Assembly (NCBI GenBank): GCA_964643355.1
Contig: CAZXPW010000009.1
Coordinates: 1-64,000, forward strand
Source: FEN-1350 sp964643355
GTDB lineage: Bacteria > Planctomycetota > Phycisphaerae > Sedimentisphaerales > Anaerohalosphaeraceae
Reading direction: 5' to 3'
Length of the DNA stretch: 64,000 nucleotides
Both the position numbers and the translations under genes were made by a program. A model generated the notes under the pieces. The model was not told the DNA's origin. It made no database searches and was given only the letters and a program-made list of their open reading frames with translations. Shown here piece by piece: positions 60,391 to 64,000 of the stretch (its first letter is position 1; every line of letters begins with the position of its first letter).

Positions 60391-61851
60391 TTAACAGCGG
60401 CTCGTAAAAAGCCCGTCGGTTTTCAGCGTCCAGATCGTACAAACCGTCGCCTCAGATTCCAGCCTGATCTCCGCTTCCCTCGTGCACGGCGGTATTGTCA
60501 AGGTTACAGCTTCTCGGTCGTTTACGAACAGTTCTACAACCGATTTGTCGATGTAAAGCTCCAGGAGCTGTTCTTGCAGCGAATCATCTGTCGATAAGGT
60601 ATATGGCCCGACTTGCACCATCTTTGCGTCGCAGGTCACTTGATATTTCTGTGCGCCGTCTTCGGCAAGCGTCAGCCGCGCATGTTTGCCTGTCGGCACC
60701 CCTAACCGTATCTGCAGCGTTGCCTTCGGGACAATCAACACCCCGGTGCCGCTGATGACGGCCTTTCTGGCGCGTATCGTCTCGATCTCCTCCGGAACCC
60801 GCTGTGTCAGCCTCATTTCCGCATCCAAACCCAGTTCGCGCGGAAGGGAGTTAATCCCGTTCCAGCCCTTCGGGTTATACTGCTGAAACCCTTCCACCGC
60901 GCCCCACATCAGCCTGCGGCTTTTCGCGTCGGTCAAAACGTTGGTTGCGTAGAAATTCGTGCTGTAATCGACGGTGCCGCGATTATGCCACGTGAACTGC
61001 GCCGTCTCGAAATCGATATCGCCCACAAAATACTCCACCGCGCCGTGCGGGGAAAGCAGCAGCACCCAACGCTCCCCGATTTTCACAAGGTTCGGGCACT
61101 CAATGCTTCTCAGGCCGGGGTCGGGGTGCTCAAATAAAATACCCCGGTAATCCCACTGCGTAAACTGGGCGTTGCTTGCCTCGTACAGCAACACGACCGC
61201 CTTTCCCCCGTTCTTAGCATCCTGCTTCCCGCCCAGGATCAGGTAGGCTTTTTCGTCTTGCCGGAATAAATACGGGTCCCGCCATTCCCATATTTTTTGT
61301 CCGTTGTGCACCCGCTCGGTTATGATAGGGTTCTCTTCTTCGGCAGTCTCCCATCGAATCAGGTCGTCGTCTCCGAAAGCGATCCACTGCTGGGCCGAGT
61401 CCGTGGGGTTGCGGCGATAGCCAATGCTGGTATAAATCGCTACCGGAATCCCTTCGTCGTTGATTGCCGTACAGCCGAACCATATATAGTATTCGTCTCT
61501 GCTGCGGTCCGGGAACAGGGCGACGGGAAGATGCTCCCAATGCACCAAATCCTTGCTGCGAGCATGCCCCCATACGGTGATACCACCTGTCCAGTCTGGT
61601 TCGCTCGGATCCCACTTAGTGGAACCCGTTTTGTAAACCATACCGGCGCGTGCTGCCGCCGATTCGGGGTTCAGTGAATACATCATATGGTAATATCCCT
61701 TATGGTAAATGATGCCGTTAGGGTCGTCCATCCACTGGGCTGGCGAGTGGAAATGGTACTCTGGCCTGATCGGATCGAGATCGGCAGTCTCTGCCGCAGC
61801 TTTCATGATTCGTTCCGTTTCTTGGTTGATCTCTTGCACGAAGCTCTTCAT
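60391..61851 (-). CDS. GH32 beta-fructosidase (sucrose/fructan hydrolase)
   Basis: The protein has 486 residues. GH32 motifs are all visible: HFHSPAQWMDDPNGIIYH with the nucleophile Asp43 (the common WMNDPNG has Asn where this has Asp), EWRDPYLFRQ with the transition-state Asp, and SIECPNLVKIG with the acid/base Glu. The C-terminal beta-sandwich follows (IDKSVVELFVNDREAVTL). There is no signal peptide, so it acts on imported sucrose or fructo-oligosaccharide. It is the fourth gene of an operon after the binding protein and two permeases. Confidence 0.93.
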   Translation of the reverse strand: MKSFVQEINQETERIMKAAAETADLDPIRPEYHFHSPAQWMDDPNGIIYHKGYYHMMYSLNPESAAARAGMVYKTGSTKWDPSEPDWTGGITVWGHARSKDLVHWEHLPVALFPDRSRDEYYIWFGCTAINDEGIPVAIYTSIGYRRNPTDSAQQWIAFGDDDLIRWETAEEENPIITERVHNGQKIWEWRDPYLFRQDEKAYLILGGKQDAKNGGKAVVLLYEASNAQFTQWDYRGILFEHPDPGLRSIECPNLVKIGERWVLLLSPHGAVEYFVGDIDFETAQFTWHNRGTVDYSTNFYATNVLTDAKSRRLMWGAVEGFQQYNPKGWNGINSLPRELGLDAEMRLTQRVPEEIETIRARKAVISGTGVLIVPKATLQIRLGVPTGKHARLTLAEDGAQKYQVTCDAKMVQVGPYTLSTDDSLQEQLLELYIDKSVVELFVNDREAVTLTIPPCTREAEIRLESEATVCTIWTLKTDGLFTSRC

Positions 61852-61904
61852 AAGATCTATATCTCCCGTCTCTGTTCACTATTCCAACACTTGTTACGAT
61901 CCCG

Positions 61905-62783
61905 TCAGGATTTCATGCCCGAGATGGCAACGCCCTCCACGAAGAGGTCCTGTACGCAAAGGAAAACGATGATCACCGGCAACAGGCTCAGCGTGACCGT
62001 GGCCATCAGCACGCCCCAGTCTGTGGAATAATTACCTTGCATAGCGTAGATTGCCAGTGTAAGGGTCATCTGTTTGTTGCTGCTGAGAAAAATCAACGGT
62101 CGGAGAAAATCATTCCATGTACCTACGAATGTGAAGATCGCAAGCGTTGTCATCGTTGGTACGGAAAGCGGCACATAAATATCCCGGTAGATCTTCCACG
62201 GTGAACAGCCGTCGATTTTCGCCGCTTCGCCCAGCGCGCGTGGAATCCCAAGATATGCCTGCCGCATCAGGAACGCGCCGAATGGCGAAATCAGGCAAGG
62301 AAGGATCAGCGCCCACAGGCTGTTGAGCAGCTGCATATCCCGGAGAAGAACGAACGTAGGCACCAGCAGCACATGAAACGGGATCATGATCGCTAGCAGG
62401 TACACCTTGAAGATGCCTTCGCGCCCCCTGAATCTCAAGTAAGCGAACGCAAAGCCCGCCATCGTAGAAGTAACCAGTTGGCCGATCAGCACAGCGATCG
62501 TTACCAGTACTGTGTTCCCGAAAATTCCAAAGAAATTCAACCGCTTAGTTACATCTGCATAGTTCTGCCAAACGATGGTCTTGCCGAAAAATTTCGGCGG
62601 GTATACAAACACGTCTGACAGATCCTTAAGCGACGTTGACAGCATCCACAAGAACGGAACCAGCATCGCCACAGCGCCGACCAGAAGAATGAGAAACGAA
62701 AGGGTAAGCCCTACCTGTTTCTTCAGCCGTCGTTTGCTGATGGAAAACAACTTTCTTTTCTTGACGATGATATTCGTCGTCAT
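61905..62783 (-). CDS. ABC sugar importer permease (MalG type)
   Basis: This encodes 292 residues from the ATG at 62783, with AAAGGAG seven bases upstream. It is a six-helix permease with EAA loop RALGEAAKIDGCSPWKIYRDIYVPLSVP. It pairs with the permease gene 23 bases upstream. It stops 53 bases before the GH32 gene. Confidence 0.92.
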   Translation of the reverse strand: MTTNIIVKKRKLFSISKRRLKKQVGLTLSFLILLVGAVAMLVPFLWMLSTSLKDLSDVFVYPPKFFGKTIVWQNYADVTKRLNFFGIFGNTVLVTIAVLIGQLVTSTMAGFAFAYLRFRGREGIFKVYLLAIMIPFHVLLVPTFVLLRDMQLLNSLWALILPCLISPFGAFLMRQAYLGIPRALGEAAKIDGCSPWKIYRDIYVPLSVPTMTTLAIFTFVGTWNDFLRPLIFLSSNKQMTLTLAIYAMQGNYSTDWGVLMATVTLSLLPVIIVFLCVQDLFVEGVAISGMKS

Positions 62784-62806
62784 GGAATCGCTCCTTTCGA
62801 ACACCG

Positions 62807-63685
62807 TTACTCGATGGAATATTCTTCGCTATTCGCGGCAAACTGGACAAGAGTCAGCAGGAAGATGAAAATAGCCAGAATCCAGCCAAGCGCGCAACCG
62901 TATCCCATCTCGTAATACTGGAAGGCGCATTGGTAAATATAATGCACCATCACCGAGGAACAGCGGCTGGGTCCACCGCCCGTGATGACCATGACCTGGT
63001 CGAAAACCTGCAGCGAATTGATAATAGACATAACGGTGATAAAAAGCGTGGTAGGCCGCAAAAGTGGAAGGGTGATTTTCATCAGCCTGCGGATGCCCGT
63101 GCAGCCATCCAAATCCGCGGCCTCATAATATACTCTCGGGATCCCTTGTAACCCCGCGAGAAAAAGCATCATATTATAACCCATGCCTTTCCAAATGCTG
63201 ACGATCATGATCGCCACCAGCGCATAGGTGGGGCTTGTAAGCCAGTTTGGTCCGTTGATGCCAAAGAAGCTCAGAATGTAATTCACCAATCCGAAGTCCC
63301 GGTTGAACATCCATTGCCATATCAACGACATCGCAACCATCGAAGAGATGGTTGGCAGAAAGTAAGAGGCCCGAAAGAATCGGGTCATCGGCATTTTACG
63401 ATTCAACGCCAATGCGAGCAGAAGCGGCAGAATTAGCAGGATCGGCACGGTGACCAGCGTAAAAACGATGGTGTTTTTGAAAACCGTAAGCGTTGTGGAA
63501 TCATGAAATGCCTTAACATAGTTGCGAAATCCGATGAAGTGCATATCCCCCAGGAGACCCCAGTCCGTTAAGCTGATATAGAATGAAGAAAACAAGGGAT
63601 AAACCACGAAGACTGCCAGACCCACTATGCTGGGGAGCAGAAAGAGGATGGCCCAATACCAGTCTTTATTCCGAATCTTCGTCAT
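62807..63685 (-). CDS. ABC sugar importer permease (MalF/UgpA type)
   Basis: The protein has 292 residues, and the start follows AAGGAG by six bases. There are six helices; the EAA loop is VYYEAADLDGCTGIRRLMKITLPLLRPT. The N-terminus YWAILFLLPSIVGLAVFVVYPLF is typical. It follows the binding-protein gene that enters from the right edge, separated from it by 160 bases with a large hairpin. Confidence 0.92.
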   Translation of the reverse strand: MTKIRNKDWYWAILFLLPSIVGLAVFVVYPLFSSFYISLTDWGLLGDMHFIGFRNYVKAFHDSTTLTVFKNTIVFTLVTVPILLILPLLLALALNRKMPMTRFFRASYFLPTISSMVAMSLIWQWMFNRDFGLVNYILSFFGINGPNWLTSPTYALVAIMIVSIWKGMGYNMMLFLAGLQGIPRVYYEAADLDGCTGIRRLMKITLPLLRPTTLFITVMSIINSLQVFDQVMVITGGGPSRCSSVMVHYIYQCAFQYYEMGYGCALGWILAIFIFLLTLVQFAANSEEYSIE

Positions 63686-63786
63686 TGTAAGCTCCTTGAA
63701 GAATCATAAGCGCCCTTTGGGTTTATCATTATGCGGGCCTGGCACCTGCTCGTATGGAAGATAGCGGATGCGCCATTCTCGGCATA

Positions 63787-63829
63787 TTCGCCGCGGAAGT
63801 CGGCTTTTCTGCGAGGCTTCCGCGGCGAA
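63787..63829 (-). promoter_or_regulatory. Hairpin between binding-protein and permease genes
   Basis: TTCGCCGCGGAAG pairs perfectly with CTTCCGCGGCGAA across a 17-base loop. It lies 17 bases past the stop of the binding protein and is the third hairpin of this kind in the window. Confidence 0.7.
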
Positions 63830-63845
63830 ACGGGGCTTTCCGGGT

Positions 63846-64000
63846 TTACTTGACCAGGTATTCGTTAATGCGATCCTGGATATTGGCGAGGGTCGTATCG
63901 ATATCCTGATTCATGTAGAAATAAGCTTCTTTCTCCTCGTCAACAGCGTCAAAGATCTGCTTGGTGTTCCAGATCTTATCAAACCACTTGCCGTTGGAGT
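63846..64000 (-). CDS. ABC importer sugar-binding protein, C-terminal part (runs off right edge)
   Basis: The last 50 codons are visible, ending at TAA (63848-63846). They read SNGKWFDKIWNTKQIFDAVD, then a helical MNQDIDTTLANIQDRI and NEYLVK, as in the final helices of family-1 sugar-binding proteins. Position in front of two permease genes supports this. The rest of the gene lies outside the window, so its ligand and signal peptide cannot be judged. Confidence 0.8.
   Translation of the reverse strand, partial: SNGKWFDKIWNTKQIFDAVDEEKEAYFYMNQDIDTTLANIQDRINEYLVK

Overview
The window looks like a piece of a GC-rich, Gram-positive-type Clostridia genome, probably a gut saccharolytic anaerobe of the Christensenellales/Oscillospirales kind. 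The lineage is a low-confidence inference. It rests on AggAGG-type ribosome sites, YesM/YesN-type and AraC regulators, ABC sugar importers without their own ATPase, and a sortase-type IPQTG cell-wall anchor. The sequence is a draft scaffold: N runs lie at 1454-1553 and 22749-22758, and the sequence around the second gap is poor.

Region 1 (1-3900) is AT-richer and looks like accessory DNA. It holds a broken UDP-galactopyranose mutase fragment at the left edge, two of three paralogous ~100-residue proteins of unknown function, two 3' tRNA remnants each followed by a strong hairpin, and a surface adhesin interrupted by the first gap.

Region 2 (3905-15530) carries a MarR-MATE efflux pair with matching operators, a DUF6259-type glycosidase-like enzyme, an Lrp-LysE exporter pair, an Fpg/Nei-like DNA glycosylase lacking the usual catalytic proline, an ECF sigma/anti-sigma module, a secreted protein of unknown function and an AraC regulator.

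Region 3 (15628-22477) is an operon of GH3 glycosidase, GPH sugar symporter and GH78 alpha-L-rhamnosidase, divergent from the AraC gene. After the damaged gap come a phosphodiester glycosidase and a second ECF module, whose operon ends in a solute-binding-like protein (23054-26793). A 1166-residue secreted repeat protein follows (26966-30466).

Region 4 (30581-47524) is a plant-polysaccharide locus built around arabinose-type sugars. A five-gene minus-strand operon encodes a fucose/arabinose-isomerase-family protein, a zinc dehydrogenase, a DeoC-type aldolase and two short-chain dehydrogenases. A LamG protein follows, then a PfkB kinase, AraC regulator and GH51 arabinofuranosidase cluster. Divergent from that is an ABC importer operon with two GH43 enzymes. 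A shared ~47-nt element precedes both minus-strand operons, which suggests co-regulation.

Region 5 (47652-64000) has the third small paralog, a third ECF module, an IS3 remnant, a YesM/YesN two-component system driving an ABC importer and a GH4 glycosidase, and a minus-strand ABC importer operon with GH32 and ribulokinase that runs off the right edge. The general theme is sensing, importing and degrading plant-derived oligosaccharides.
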